Below are positions 21,654 to 29,018 of a DNA stretch of 64,000 nt, one piece after another. The position numbers were made by a program, and so were the translations under genes. The notes below the pieces were generated by a model, which saw only the letters and a program-made list of their open reading frames with translations, did no database searches and was not told the DNA's origin. Every line of letters starts with the position of its first letter. Positions within the stretch are counted from its first letter, which is position 1. Source of the DNA: a virus; IMG/VR virus record IMGVR_UViG_3300036791_000892, positions 1-64,000 of that record; one strand, given 5' to 3'.

Positions 21654-22070
21654 ATGGCAGAAAAGAAGAAAGCTAAGAAAGTACTATCCAAAAAACCAAC
21701 CAAGAAAGAGAAGGAAAAGAAAAATACCATCGGCACAACCGAGGTAGCCAAGAAGTTCGGTATCGAACCAACAGCCCTACGGCGCCTGCTCAGGGCCGAA
21801 GGTTACAACACCAAAGGCGAGTACAGCCGCTATGAATGGGACAAGGATGAAGATCTTTCCGACATCAAGGAACTGATCGACAAGATGAAAGAAGGAAAGA
21901 AGAAGAAAAACGGCAAAGGCAAAACCAAGGCAACCAAGAAAAAGAAGAAGGCGGAGCCTGAAGATACCGAGGATTTGGAGGGCGAAGAAGAAGAAGAACC
22001 CCTCGACGAAGAAGGAACCTCGGACGACGAAGAAGAAGAGGAAGAGGAAGAAGAAGAAGTTGACGACTGA
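21654..22070 (+). CDS. HTH protein with Lys-rich head and poly-acidic tail (paralogue C)
   Basis: A 138-residue protein, ATG 21654, with an AAAGGAG site. Residues 1-24 are Lys-rich; 25-75 hold the HTH shared with the 8774 and 13750 products (TTEVAKKFGIEPTALRRLLR, then YNTKGEYSRYEW). From about 78 the chain is Lys-rich and then almost pure Glu/Asp to the end. The acidic tail could mimic DNA or tune DNA binding. A strong hairpin ends the operon. Confidence 0.78.
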   Translation: MAEKKKAKKVLSKKPTKKEKEKKNTIGTTEVAKKFGIEPTALRRLLRAEGYNTKGEYSRYEWDKDEDLSDIKELIDKMKEGKKKKNGKGKTKATKKKKKAEPEDTEDLEGEEEEEPLDEEGTSDDEEEEEEEEEEVDD

Positions 22071-22098
22071 GGCCGGCCTGTAAACCTGTGTAATCTGT

Positions 22099-22121
22099 GA
22101 GCGGACTTCGGAGGTCCGCTC
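22099..22121 (+). terminator. Hairpin after paralogue C
   Basis: GAGCGGAC pairs with GTCCGCTC across 7 nt. A weak U content follows (CCTCTTCC). Confidence 0.65.
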
Positions 22122-22136
22122 CTCTTCCTAGACCCC

Positions 22137-22165
22137 TTGACATGCGAGAATCTCTTAATTATGAT
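22137..22165 (+). promoter_or_regulatory. Leaderless promoter
   Basis: CCCCTTGACA with TTGACA at 22137-22142, 17 bp, TATGAT (22160-22165), 6 nt, ATG 22172. Confidence 0.78.
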
Positions 22166-22171
22166 AATGGC

Positions 22172-22459
22172 ATGTCATTATCGAATTACCCGCCAGGTCA
22201 TCCAACCGGAGTATCACACGGAGAATCGTCCGTTGTCTATCACTGCGAACCATGCTGTCGCTGGATAACTCCAGAAGATACTGATGCTCTGAAATTCCGA
22301 CTTCAACTCAAACATAAAAAACAACCGACTTGCCCACAATGCAACAAGCCGGTCGAACGGGCTCTGTGTGATAACTGCGATGCGCCTGCAACGCGAATCG
22401 ACGAGGACAGAGCAGTAAACTTCTACATGGCATATTGCGATCAGTGCAGGATGAGGTAA
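22172..22459 (+). CDS. Zinc-ribbon-like protein (95 aa)
   Basis: Starts at ATG 22172, 6 nt after the -10 box; a longer frame from 22097 would begin upstream of the promoter. Four CxxC-type pairs (CEPCC, CPQC, CDNC, CDQC) indicate two zinc-ribbon or rubredoxin-like knuckles. Leads an operon of small genes to 23621. Function unknown. Confidence 0.7.
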   Translation: MSLSNYPPGHPTGVSHGESSVVYHCEPCCRWITPEDTDALKFRLQLKHKKQPTCPQCNKPVERALCDNCDAPATRIDEDRAVNFYMAYCDQCRMR

Positions 22460-22462
22460 GAC

Positions 22463-22642
22463 ATGGATCAATTGGTAATCGCGGTTAAAGAACATGCAAG
22501 AAAACACTATAATGAAGATGGGTGGGACATTCTTGAACTTTACGATGATACCGATATTGTGGAGGCAATCGGGTGTGCAAGCACCAAAGCAGGAGCTATT
22601 CGTAATGTTGGAAAAGAGCTGCGTACTCATCTCAGGAGGTAA
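22463..22642 (+). CDS. Small helical hypothetical protein (59 aa)
   Basis: ATG 22463, 3 nt after the previous stop codon, with a GATGAGG site. It starts MDQLVIAVKEHARKHYNEDG, with a short helical hairpin and a basic end. It resembles the small helical proteins common in phage early regions; no family is named. Confidence 0.6.
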   Translation: MDQLVIAVKEHARKHYNEDGWDILELYDDTDIVEAIGCASTKAGAIRNVGKELRTHLRR

Positions 22643-22644
22643 AC

Positions 22645-22932
22645 ATGGGAAAACTAGTAAAAACTGACGGAACTGAAGAGGATCTGCAACCTCGGAATAA
22701 GAAGTTCGTTTTTAACGGCGAGCTCTACAAGATCCTCACAACTGATATGATTCAAGTCATCCGACTAGCCGACGGGAGCTTGATGCTGTTGGATGAGATG
22801 GCAAAGCTTCATCGGCCTCTAAAGCCTCTGAACCAGAAAGCAACCGAACTGCTGCGACAAGCCGGAAGCCTTCCCGGCGACTATGTTCTAGGCGATGTTG
22901 TTATCTGCTCACGCAAGGAGTTCAGAAGATGA
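22645..22932 (+). CDS. DUF3846-like protein (95 aa)
   Basis: ATG 22645 after CAGGAGG. The pattern KTDGTEEDLQP, a DMIQVIRLADGSLMLLDE strand pair, then PLNQKATELL and a VLGDVVIC strand matches the layout of DUF3846 (PF12957), a small domain found in phages and Firmicutes plasmids, function unknown. Confidence 0.62.
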   Translation: MGKLVKTDGTEEDLQPRNKKFVFNGELYKILTTDMIQVIRLADGSLMLLDEMAKLHRPLKPLNQKATELLRQAGSLPGDYVLGDVVICSRKEFRR

Positions 22933-22997
22933 AGAAAAAAATGGTTCCATCTGTTCAACCAGAAGACACCTCCATCCCTTCGTATCGGGAGGATTAA
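22929..22997 (+). CDS. Very small ORF (22 aa)
   Basis: An ATGA overlap with the previous gene. Starts MKKKMVPSVQPED. Its end carries the ribosome site (GGGAGG) for the next gene. Could be a coupling peptide; low certainty. Confidence 0.35.
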   Translation: MKKKMVPSVQPEDTSIPSYRED

Positions 22998-22998
22998 G

Positions 22999-23223
22999 AT
23001 GACCACTACGGGAAGTAAACCGATTATCGTTCTCGCTGGTAATTACCGTGAGTTCAGGGACTACGCCAAAGGAGACAAACGATGCATCTTCGGCGATCGG
23101 GAAGATAAACTACGCGGCCTAGACGCTGAAAAGGTGGTTGAGGTCGGGACGTTTTGGCAACGCAAAGATTCCCACGAGCTGTTTCAAATTGCAAGATTGC
23201 AGGTACGAGGTAAAACCCCATGA
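22999..23223 (+). CDS. Hypothetical protein (74 aa)
   Basis: ATG 22999 with a GGGAGG site. The N-terminal PIIVLAGNYREFRDY is a beta-alpha start seen in several small phage proteins. Otherwise no family. 4-bp overlap with the next gene. Confidence 0.65.
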   Translation: MTTTGSKPIIVLAGNYREFRDYAKGDKRCIFGDREDKLRGLDAEKVVEVGTFWQRKDSHELFQIARLQVRGKTP

Positions 23224-23621
23224 CCGCTAAAGTAGAGCCGCGGTGTCCGGAGTGCAATATTCAGTTCGATCATACATGGGAACGCGGCGATATTGCCGTG
23301 GTCTGTCCCAACTTGCACCGGTTTCCAATTGAGAAAGTTTCCGACTTCGCCCAATTCTTTCTCACACCACCGGAACCGTCACCAGCCGAGAAGTATGAAG
23401 CATATCGGCAGGATAATTGGGATCACAATTTACCCGAGTGGGACAAGTTGCCGCCGGAAGAGAAAGCAAAATGGTCTCCCCCCGATCCGCCTTTAAAGCA
23501 GCGTCTTAAGTTAATAAAAGACCTGTTCGTGAACGAGGACAACCGTATTGGTTTCGGAATTGAAGGATCAAACGGCTTACTTGAGCTGGAGGAGCTCATT
23601 AAAGAGATACCAAACCCTTGA
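23220..23621 (+). CDS. Zinc-ribbon hypothetical protein (133 aa)
   Basis: ATGA overlap. The N-terminus has CPECNIQF and later CPN, a possible single zinc ribbon with His residues. The centre is Pro/Asp-rich, then a basic amphipathic helix (LKQRLKLIKDLFVN). The gene's end contains the next -35 box. Confidence 0.62.
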   Translation: MTAKVEPRCPECNIQFDHTWERGDIAVVCPNLHRFPIEKVSDFAQFFLTPPEPSPAEKYEAYRQDNWDHNLPEWDKLPPEEKAKWSPPDPPLKQRLKLIKDLFVNEDNRIGFGIEGSNGLLELEELIKEIPNP

Positions 23622-23646
23622 CAAATAGAGAAACTCTAGCTAAAAT
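23618..23646 (+). promoter_or_regulatory. Early promoter with short leader
   Basis: AACCCTTGACA with TTGACA at 23618-23623, 17 bp, TAAAAT (23641-23646). ATG 23667 has a GAGG site about 14 nt into the transcript, so it is not leaderless. Confidence 0.75.
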
Positions 23647-23666
23647 AGATACAGAGGCCAAATAAA

Positions 23667-23969
23667 ATGCCGGAACAATTTGAATCTCAGCCTAAGCCGG
23701 TGGATAATGCCATCGGTATGGTTGTCACGCAGAGTGAAGATGAGGCAAGACGCACCATCAACTTTCTGCGAGGACGATTTAGTTACAACAGCATAGGATG
23801 GTTTTATAAGGAGGGCTGTTACAATGTCCTCATTATTGGAAAACCAGAAGATTTTGTCGGAGGGGAAGAATATTTCCACTATCTCAAAGGAATCCTCGAC
23901 AAATATCTTCATGATGAGCTCATGCCAAGCTCTCTTCCATTAGAAGTATTTCAGGAGGTATATCTGTGA
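23667..23969 (+). CDS. Hypothetical protein (100 aa)
   Basis: ATG 23667. An alpha/beta protein with an IGMVVTQSEDEARRTINFLRG start and a hydrophobic strand, YNVLIIGKPEDF. It overlaps the DUF2786 gene by 4 bp. No family is recognised. Confidence 0.65.
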   Translation: MPEQFESQPKPVDNAIGMVVTQSEDEARRTINFLRGRFSYNSIGWFYKEGCYNVLIIGKPEDFVGGEEYFHYLKGILDKYLHDELMPSSLPLEVFQEVYL

Positions 23970-24799
23970 ACGGTAAAGAAAAAGTGCTCGACACCTTGGG
24001 CAAACTCAGGGCCCACATGGAGTCAGCACAAGACCTCGGTAGCGAGCAGGAAGCACAGGCTTTCGCCGAGATGATTCAAAGACTTCTCATCAAACATAAA
24101 CTCGAGATGACTGACATCCAGTACAACAAGCATCTCCAAGACGAACCAGTTGAGGAATATCGGGTCGGCGGTGGCACAATGCCCCAATCACCTGGTTCAC
24201 GAGTAAGAGTAATGGTTGACTTTCCCGATGTTGAAGTCGCCGGCCAACGAATTGAGTGGATGGAAACTCTTGGAGGAGTCATCGCCAGAGCACATTCCTG
24301 TTCCATTCTCGTTCCTGCCAAAGGCAGCTCGCTCATCTGGTTTGTGGGCAGACATTCCGACATAAAGGTTGCGGAATACATGTATGTCACCATGATCCGC
24401 GCTGTCAATAAACTCTCCCACAAGGCATACATGAAGCTGCGTAGAGAATGTCGGGCTCAGGATAACGGAGGAGGGAGATACCTAGGCAGGACTTATCACT
24501 TCAAGGAGAGTTGGAGAGCTGGTTTTATTACCAGACTCCATGAAAGATTTGAGGAGGCCAAGCGCGAGATGGAAGGGGCCGGCTCAAAAACTGCTCTGGT
24601 AAGAATCAACAAGGAGGCTCTGGCAGTCCGAGATTATATGAAGGAAAAATTCGGAGACAAGTCAGCCAGGAGTCTCGGGGGGGCTAGAGGTCATAACTCT
24701 GAAGGATATCTTAAAGGTAAAGAGATGGCCGATGGCATCAACTTGAAACCTAATGTAATGGAAGGTGGTAACCCGGAAGTACCGAAGGAGCTAAAATGA
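23966..24799 (+). CDS. DUF2786-domain protein (277 aa)
   Basis: GTG 23966 after AGGAGG. Residues about 5-45 match DUF2786 (PF10979): KEKVLDTLGKLRAHMESAQD, then EQEAQAFAEMIQRLLIKHKL. The rest includes a beta-rich domain with SLIWFVGRHSDIKVAEYMY and basic helices. Found in many phages and bacteria; a ssDNA- or protease-linked role has been suggested elsewhere but is not established. Confidence 0.75.
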   Translation: MNGKEKVLDTLGKLRAHMESAQDLGSEQEAQAFAEMIQRLLIKHKLEMTDIQYNKHLQDEPVEEYRVGGGTMPQSPGSRVRVMVDFPDVEVAGQRIEWMETLGGVIARAHSCSILVPAKGSSLIWFVGRHSDIKVAEYMYVTMIRAVNKLSHKAYMKLRRECRAQDNGGGRYLGRTYHFKESWRAGFITRLHERFEEAKREMEGAGSKTALVRINKEALAVRDYMKEKFGDKSARSLGGARGHNSEGYLKGKEMADGINLKPNVMEGGNPEVPKELK

Positions 24800-25020
24800 G
24801 AAATGTGTTATCGAATGATGTAATCGATCTGGCAATCGAAGCTCTGCAAAGAGCTCGTAACCCCGACCCATTCGTGGCGCGGGATAACTTAGACGCAGCT
24901 ATCAGAGAGTTGGCTGTTCTAGTCAAGATAGAAGGAATCAACCCCGATGACAAGGGAATTAGTCCTATGGTGATGCCGGTTATCATTCAACTCCACTTGT
25001 TATCGAGTTTCTTGGGGTGA
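24796..25020 (+). CDS. Small helical hypothetical protein (74 aa)
   Basis: ATGA overlap with the DUF2786 gene. A helical N-half (NDVIDLAIEALQRARN) and a hydrophobic end. Likely co-translated; function unknown. Confidence 0.62.
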   Translation: MRNVLSNDVIDLAIEALQRARNPDPFVARDNLDAAIRELAVLVKIEGINPDDKGISPMVMPVIIQLHLLSSFLG

Positions 25021-25024
25021 GAAG

Positions 25025-25246
25025 ATGAAAATAACACGAAGTCTTGCTGCTCTTGTCCGTAGTGGTAAAATAAAAATGTTAGTCGGTTCTCTTACTAAAC
25101 CGGCGAAGCCGGGGCGCCAGAGTGGTAAGGGAAAGTCAATCCCTGTTGGTTCTATTAGCGGTAATTGCAAGGCCGGAAAATGTTGGAGTTGTACAAGTAT
25201 TAATTGTGGTCATAAATGTCATGGCCAATCACTGGAGATCAAATGA
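25025..25246 (+). CDS. Small basic Cys/His protein (73 aa)
   Basis: ATG 25025 with a GGGGTGAG site. Basic, Gly/Ser/Lys-rich first half; the end has CKAGKC, CTSINC and GHKC, a compact possible zinc or metal knuckle. No family is recognised. Confidence 0.58.
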   Translation: MKITRSLAALVRSGKIKMLVGSLTKPAKPGRQSGKGKSIPVGSISGNCKAGKCWSCTSINCGHKCHGQSLEIK

Positions 25247-25476
25247 CTTTCCGATTCGTCGGCATCCACTCCTGCTCTGCTAGCGACTTCACCGAAATGG
25301 CTGATGAGAAAGAATATTCTCTGGTAACAGAGGCCTCATCGCTACAACTTCCGCCGGGAAATTTCCCCAGAGCTCTTGATATTGATGGAGAGAAATATTA
25401 CGTGAGCTCATGGGACAAAGATGCAGTAAGATATCTCCATGATAATGGTTCAAGTGCAACGATACTAAACGATTGA
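25243..25476 (+). CDS. Hypothetical protein (77 aa)
   Basis: ATG 25243 overlaps the previous stop codon (ATGA). A beta-rich small protein with a YYVSSWDKDAVRYL segment. No family is recognised. Confidence 0.6.
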   Translation: MTFRFVGIHSCSASDFTEMADEKEYSLVTEASSLQLPPGNFPRALDIDGEKYYVSSWDKDAVRYLHDNGSSATILND

Positions 25477-25487
25477 GGGAGATTGAC

Positions 25488-25682
25488 ATGGCGAAGAACT
25501 ACGACGACCCAAATCAGCCAGAGATGCAGACAGACAAGCCTTGTCCTGGCTGCCAGAACGACAACGTAGACCTGCTCATCTGGGACGACTTCGACAATAT
25601 AGACGGACCCGTAACCTGTCTTACCTGTGGGACTCGATACCACCCGCATCATCCAGAGATACCGCCTACGAGGCCATCATGA
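25488..25682 (+). CDS. Zinc-ribbon protein (64 aa)
   Basis: ATG 25488 after GAGGGAGA, preferred to an in-frame TTG 15 bp upstream. Contains CPGC ... CLTCG, a classic two-knuckle zinc ribbon with acidic strands between. Probable small nucleic-acid or protein adaptor. Confidence 0.7.
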   Translation: MAKNYDDPNQPEMQTDKPCPGCQNDNVDLLIWDDFDNIDGPVTCLTCGTRYHPHHPEIPPTRPS

Positions 25683-25700
25683 AAGTTATGGAGGTAGTAT

Positions 25701-25976
25701 ATGAAAGCTGAATTAGTAAGGATGCCGGGATTCGCGGCTGCTGTTATCGTTCGAGAAGAGACATCTTATGACAGCAATTGCGTAGTCCTATTTCAAGGAC
25801 AGTTCTGTTATCAACTGGCCCAAGCACTTGTCACCTCTGTGGAAAAAAACATGTGCCCAGAGTGCGGAGGATTCAATGGGGATCACAGAGAGAACTGGGT
25901 CAAGACGGGCCAGGATGGTTTCGGATCGGTGGAAGGATTCTGGCAGAAGTGCAACACTGCCAAGGTGAAGTCATGA
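25701..25976 (+). CDS. Hypothetical protein with CPECGG motif (91 aa)
   Basis: ATG 25701 with GGAGGTA. The N-half is beta-rich (AAAVIVREETSYDSNCVVLF). The second half has a single CPECGG plus a later Cys and His, a possible partial zinc site. 4-bp overlap with the next gene. Confidence 0.62.
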   Translation: MKAELVRMPGFAAAVIVREETSYDSNCVVLFQGQFCYQLAQALVTSVEKNMCPECGGFNGDHRENWVKTGQDGFGSVEGFWQKCNTAKVKS

Positions 25977-26176
25977 AAAAAAGGATACCGGTTGTACCCC
26001 AGCTAATCCCAAGAGAGGTAAACGAACAGCAGAGAGACATGAGTGTTGTTACCACTATGGAGATTTTCAACAAGGTGAGAGACGATGCCGTCAATCAGAG
26101 ATATTATGACAAAGAGATGTGGGAACATCTTGAGGGTAGATTAAAATACCTTCTCCACATGGTCGGAATGCAATAG
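25973..26176 (+). CDS. Small hypothetical protein (67 aa)
   Basis: ATGA overlap at 25973. A basic start (MKKRIPVVPQLIPREVNE), then helical. It ends just before a strong promoter. No family is recognised. Confidence 0.6.
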   Translation: MKKRIPVVPQLIPREVNEQQRDMSVVTTMEIFNKVRDDAVNQRYYDKEMWEHLEGRLKYLLHMVGMQ

Positions 26177-26181
26177 AACCC

Positions 26182-26210
26182 TTGACAAGAGAATCTCTGG
26201 CATTTATAAT
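26182..26210 (+). promoter_or_regulatory. Consensus leaderless promoter
   Basis: AACCCTTGACA with perfect TTGACA (26182-26187), 17 bp, perfect TATAAT (26205-26210), 6 nt, ATG 26217. The best match to consensus on the plus strand. Confidence 0.85.
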
Positions 26211-26216
26211 TAGCCT

Positions 26217-26495
26217 ATGAAAAACAAGACTAACGGAGGTAAAGGAAATAATATGCAGAAAGATGATGTGATCGCTAAAGGAAAGAATGTGCTGGTTCGT
26301 CTGAAACGTGGGCAGGCACCCAGGAAGATGTTCTCCATGCTTCTCCCAACCGTAAAAGAGGATGAGTTCCTGGCGTACATTCACAAGATAACCAACAAGT
26401 CCATCATCCTTCACATCGATGACCCAAATGGAACCTACTTCGAGGTTCATTATCCGGCGAACAAGGCATATCAACTCAAGAGAGCGGAGGAATAA
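26217..26495 (+). CDS. Hypothetical protein with two possible starts (92 or 80 aa)
   Basis: ATG 26217 is 6 nt after a perfect -10 box and would be read leaderless. In the same frame, ATG 26253 has a strong GGAGGTAAAGG ribosome site. Two isoforms differing by 12 residues are possible. The core is beta-rich with a HIDDPNGTYFEVHYPANKAYQL end. No family is recognised. Confidence 0.7.
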   Translation: MKNKTNGGKGNNMQKDDVIAKGKNVLVRLKRGQAPRKMFSMLLPTVKEDEFLAYIHKITNKSIILHIDDPNGTYFEVHYPANKAYQLKRAEE

Positions 26496-26695
26496 TGGAG
26501 GAACATCGTCATCTCATGGACATGTGGGAGCTAGAGAACCTCATTAAATCTCCCACAACATCGAAAGAGGACAGAGAAGATGCAGAACTCCGCTTGCAGA
26601 TACTCAAAGGACTTATCGAGTTCTGTATGAAGATGCAAAAGGAAACACCCCTATGCTACGAAGATGTCTGCACTTTGATCGTGGAATTGATATGA
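26495..26695 (+). CDS. Small helical protein (66 aa)
   Basis: ATG 26495 with GGAGGA, overlapping the previous stop codon by one base. Acidic helical chain (MEEHRHLMDMWELENLIK ...). No family is recognised. Last gene before a terminator. Confidence 0.65.
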   Translation: MEEHRHLMDMWELENLIKSPTTSKEDREDAELRLQILKGLIEFCMKMQKETPLCYEDVCTLIVELI

Positions 26696-26751
26696 AATCG
26701 CCGTTTAGTCTAGTTAGGCTAGTATAGTCTGAATGCAATCGGAGACGCCAG

Positions 26752-26785
26752 GAGGCAATCAGGGATGCCCTGAGATGCCTCTTTA
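26752..26785 (+). terminator. Rho-independent terminator
   Basis: GAGGCA pairs with TGCCTC, and inner CAGGG with CCCTG, followed by TTT. It lies in a 127-bp noncoding gap. Confidence 0.75.
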
Positions 26786-26822
26786 TTGGCAATTAGGCTA
26801 AAAATATCGATATGGGGAAAAC

Positions 26823-27098
26823 ATGGATAATAGCAATCTGAGAGTGAAATGGATAGATCGGCATAGAGAGCCGCAGTGCCCGCCTAACCCGGATTACCCA
26901 AATGGGATTGATCTGGATGTGACCCGTGGACAGGAAGCGAATTGTGAGACTAGCCTCCCCTATCCGGCCAAACGCTGTGGGTATTTTTTGATTGAGTGTT
27001 CTCTATGTAAACTTTCCGTTATTGTCACGACCGCTGGCAGACCGGATGATCCACGGTCAATCAAATTGCCCTGCAACTTGAGTAATAAGGAGAATTGA
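26823..27098 (+). CDS. Hypothetical Cys-containing protein (91 aa)
   Basis: ATG 26823 with a GGGGAAA site. It has a WIDRHREPQCPPNPDYPNG start and several Cys, including CSLCKLSVIVTT, a knuckle-like beta-hairpin. This pattern is widespread in phage proteins of unknown role. No promoter is evident just upstream. Confidence 0.65.
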   Translation: MDNSNLRVKWIDRHREPQCPPNPDYPNGIDLDVTRGQEANCETSLPYPAKRCGYFLIECSLCKLSVIVTTAGRPDDPRSIKLPCNLSNKEN

Positions 27099-27101
27099 GT
27101 T

Positions 27102-27371
27102 TTGAAGGAAAAAGAACTGATCCACGCACAGGTGCTTGTAGGGGGAGACACGTTTGTCGGTTTTCGCCGTTGTTTCAAATGCGGGCATGTAGAGTTAATG
27201 GACCCAAAACTATTTCCGTACGACAAACCTGGACCTACCCACTGTGGAACAACAATGATTCCGCTTTTGGATAAGGAAGTGAGTTATTATTTGGAGAAGG
27301 AATGGAAGATTAAAGAGAACCTCCGTAACTTCTCCCGCCTCCTTGAATCGGGAGGATTAACAACTGAATGA
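27102..27371 (+). CDS. Zinc-finger-like hypothetical protein, TTG start (89 aa)
   Basis: TTG 27102 is 8 nt after GGAG. It has CFKCGH (residues 24-29) and a later HCG, a probable zinc site, then a charged amphipathic helix (YYLEKEWKIKENLRNF). No family is recognised. Confidence 0.6.
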   Translation: MKEKELIHAQVLVGGDTFVGFRRCFKCGHVELMDPKLFPYDKPGPTHCGTTMIPLLDKEVSYYLEKEWKIKENLRNFSRLLESGGLTTE

Positions 27372-27378
27372 GGTAGAG

Positions 27379-27594
27379 ATGACTCAAGACGAAATGAATA
27401 AAGAACTCGACGATGCCCTGACTGAGGCAATCTACAATGGGGATATAACGCCATACACCTCTGTGAAGAACATAAAGAAAATTCTTAGTTGCATGGTTCA
27501 ATTCAGCGATGAGCAGTGGCAGCAGTTTGCCATCTACTGCTTACAGGTGACAATGGACCAAAGAACTGAGATACCGAAGGAAAGAATACAGTGA
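27379..27594 (+). CDS. Small acidic helical protein (71 aa)
   Basis: ATG 27379 with GAGGTAGAG. Helical and acidic; starts MTQDEMNKELDDALTEAIYN. No family is recognised. The next gene starts 2 bp after its stop codon. Confidence 0.65.
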   Translation: MTQDEMNKELDDALTEAIYNGDITPYTSVKNIKKILSCMVQFSDEQWQQFAIYCLQVTMDQRTEIPKERIQ

Positions 27595-27595
27595 T

Positions 27596-28054
27596 ATGAA
27601 AACACCAACACATTACGAACTCTACGACCCTCTCAGCGGGAGGACGATAGTTACAGAAAAGTTTAGACCTCCCGCCACGTCATGGAAGAATGCTGTGACG
27701 CGGATCGGAAAAATTAACCTCCAACTTACCAAGCATCAAGCTCTTAATCGCGCAAGGCTGCCTCTGACAGACAAGCAGAAAGAAGCTTTGTTGCGTTCCT
27801 GGGACTCAGCTCGCTTGGAAGCCATTAGAGACCAGATTAACGTCCTGACGAAAGAATACTTGCAGTTGGTCGCACCGACGCCTGAGGAACTCGCTGAGGC
27901 CAGAGAACAGATATCCGAGGACGGTAGTGGCTGTGCTGAGGTATTGTCCGACCTCGACGACTGCCTCGGCCAATATATGATTGCCGACGAGATCCTAGCT
28001 ATGAGGAGTGACAGGCAGGACAAACCCCTTGACACAAAGATCTCTGACAATTAA
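27596..28054 (+). CDS. Hypothetical helical protein (152 aa)
   Basis: ATG 27596. Long charged helices with probable coiled-coil in the second half (LEAIRDQINVLTKEYLQL). The last codons contain the next promoter's -35 and -10. No family is recognised. Confidence 0.65.
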   Translation: MKTPTHYELYDPLSGRTIVTEKFRPPATSWKNAVTRIGKINLQLTKHQALNRARLPLTDKQKEALLRSWDSARLEAIRDQINVLTKEYLQLVAPTPEELAEAREQISEDGSGCAEVLSDLDDCLGQYMIADEILAMRSDRQDKPLDTKISDN

Positions 28055-28057
28055 TAT
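28029..28057 (+). promoter_or_regulatory. Leaderless promoter
   Basis: CCCCTTGACA with TTGACA at 28029-28034, 17 bp, TAATAT (28052-28057), 5 nt, ATG 28063. Confidence 0.75.
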
Positions 28058-28062
28058 TAATC

Positions 28063-28110
28063 ATGTCAGACAATCAGATCTACGAGAGGAAACGAAACAT
28101 AAGACTATGA
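28063..28110 (+). CDS. Leaderless 15-aa leader ORF
   Basis: ATG 28063 lies 5 nt after the -10 box. It encodes MSDNQIYERKRNIRL and stops in an ATGA overlap with the next gene. A GAGAGGAAA sequence sits inside it. Same plan as the 12548 leader ORF. Confidence 0.5.
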   Translation: MSDNQIYERKRNIRL

Positions 28111-28493
28111 TTGCTCAAATCTACACTGTGAAATCCCTGATGGGACAGGATGATATGCGACCTCGCCCAGAACTCGGAGAGACCCAGGTGCGACATGCTG
28201 ATATGTTGCGCTACGACCTGGCTTTCCACAACCCGGACAATCCGAATGAGGTCATTTTCCCCGTATTCAAAGGACCATACGGACTCAGCTCAAGAACAAT
28301 AACCACTGCTCGCTGGCATTCCTTCTCGATGATTCTTCAAGCGAATCTGGCGAAGAATCGATACATCGAAAATTATGGAGATTGGATTACGTATCGCCAT
28401 CCTGACGGAAAGCACTTCGACCTCGTCCCACAAACCTTGAGAGAATACTTGGAGTCTCAGAAGAGAACCAAGCTGGCGGAGAGGCACAGATGA
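28107..28493 (+). CDS. Hypothetical protein (128 aa)
   Basis: ATG 28107, coupled to the leader ORF, with GAGAGG about 16 nt upstream. Mixed alpha/beta with LAFHNPDNPNEVIFPVFKGPYG and a C-terminal helix. No family is recognised. Overlaps the next gene by 4 bp. Confidence 0.65.
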   Translation: MIAQIYTVKSLMGQDDMRPRPELGETQVRHADMLRYDLAFHNPDNPNEVIFPVFKGPYGLSSRTITTARWHSFSMILQANLAKNRYIENYGDWITYRHPDGKHFDLVPQTLREYLESQKRTKLAERHR

Positions 28494-28714
28494 ATACCCA
28501 TTGGATGGCTTACGACGCCGACGACCAAGGCAGCTCTCACGAATCACGCGAGGATGCAGTAACTTATCTCGCTAACAAATACAACATGTCCGATGCTCAG
28601 AAGGCTGAGCTCGGTAAAGATCTGGTCACCAGAGTTAAGAAAGGTCGCAGGAAAATCCTGATTGCAGTAGAGTCCTGCGATTGCACTGATGGAGAACATG
28701 AGGAGGATGAATGA
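28490..28714 (+). CDS. Small hypothetical protein with acidic end (74 aa)
   Basis: ATGA overlap. Contains a LANKYNMSDAQKAEL helix and an ESCDCTDG segment, ending Glu-rich. No family is recognised. Confidence 0.62.
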   Translation: MNTHWMAYDADDQGSSHESREDAVTYLANKYNMSDAQKAELGKDLVTRVKKGRRKILIAVESCDCTDGEHEEDE

Positions 28715-28848
28715 ACGTGTGGTGGATGGTAGTCGCAACTCCTTTCATATTCGGAGGTGTGTGGTTCTACGTATATAAAGGTTTCAGGAAGAAGAAGAAG
28801 TTTCATCACCATATCGGGACATTCCCGAGCGGAAAGGATAAACAATGA
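28711..28848 (+). CDS. Tiny membrane protein (45 aa)
   Basis: ATGA overlap, with GAGGAGG upstream. One transmembrane helix (MNVWWMVVATPFIFGGVWF), then a basic His/Lys tail. Could be an inner-membrane effector or lysis-related peptide; no proof. Confidence 0.6.
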   Translation: MNVWWMVVATPFIFGGVWFYVYKGFRKKKKFHHHIGTFPSGKDKQ

Positions 28849-29018
28849 AGGTCATCTTATATCCGGGTGGCGGGGATTCCATCGAGTATGAGGATTGTAC
28901 TCTAGTCAGCGTGATAGATTCCGGACATGGAGAACCTGATGCTGTTGTCTTCACAGACAATGAAGGGTTCTTACACACAGCTCATAACATGCCCTTTCAG
29001 GTAATCGAGAAGCCATGA
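28845..29018 (+). CDS. Small beta-rich protein (57 aa)
   Basis: ATGA overlap. It starts MKVILYPGGGDSIEYEDC, all beta-like, possibly an SH3-type small barrel. No family is recognised. Confidence 0.6.
   Translation: MKVILYPGGGDSIEYEDCTLVSVIDSGHGEPDAVVFTDNEGFLHTAHNMPFQVIEKP

Noticed and set aside
26700-26760. tRNA-like stretch with a D-arm-like AGTTAGGCTAG
   Set aside because: No T-loop GTTCGA, no acceptor pairing and no anticodon stem; the nearby hairpin is a terminator.
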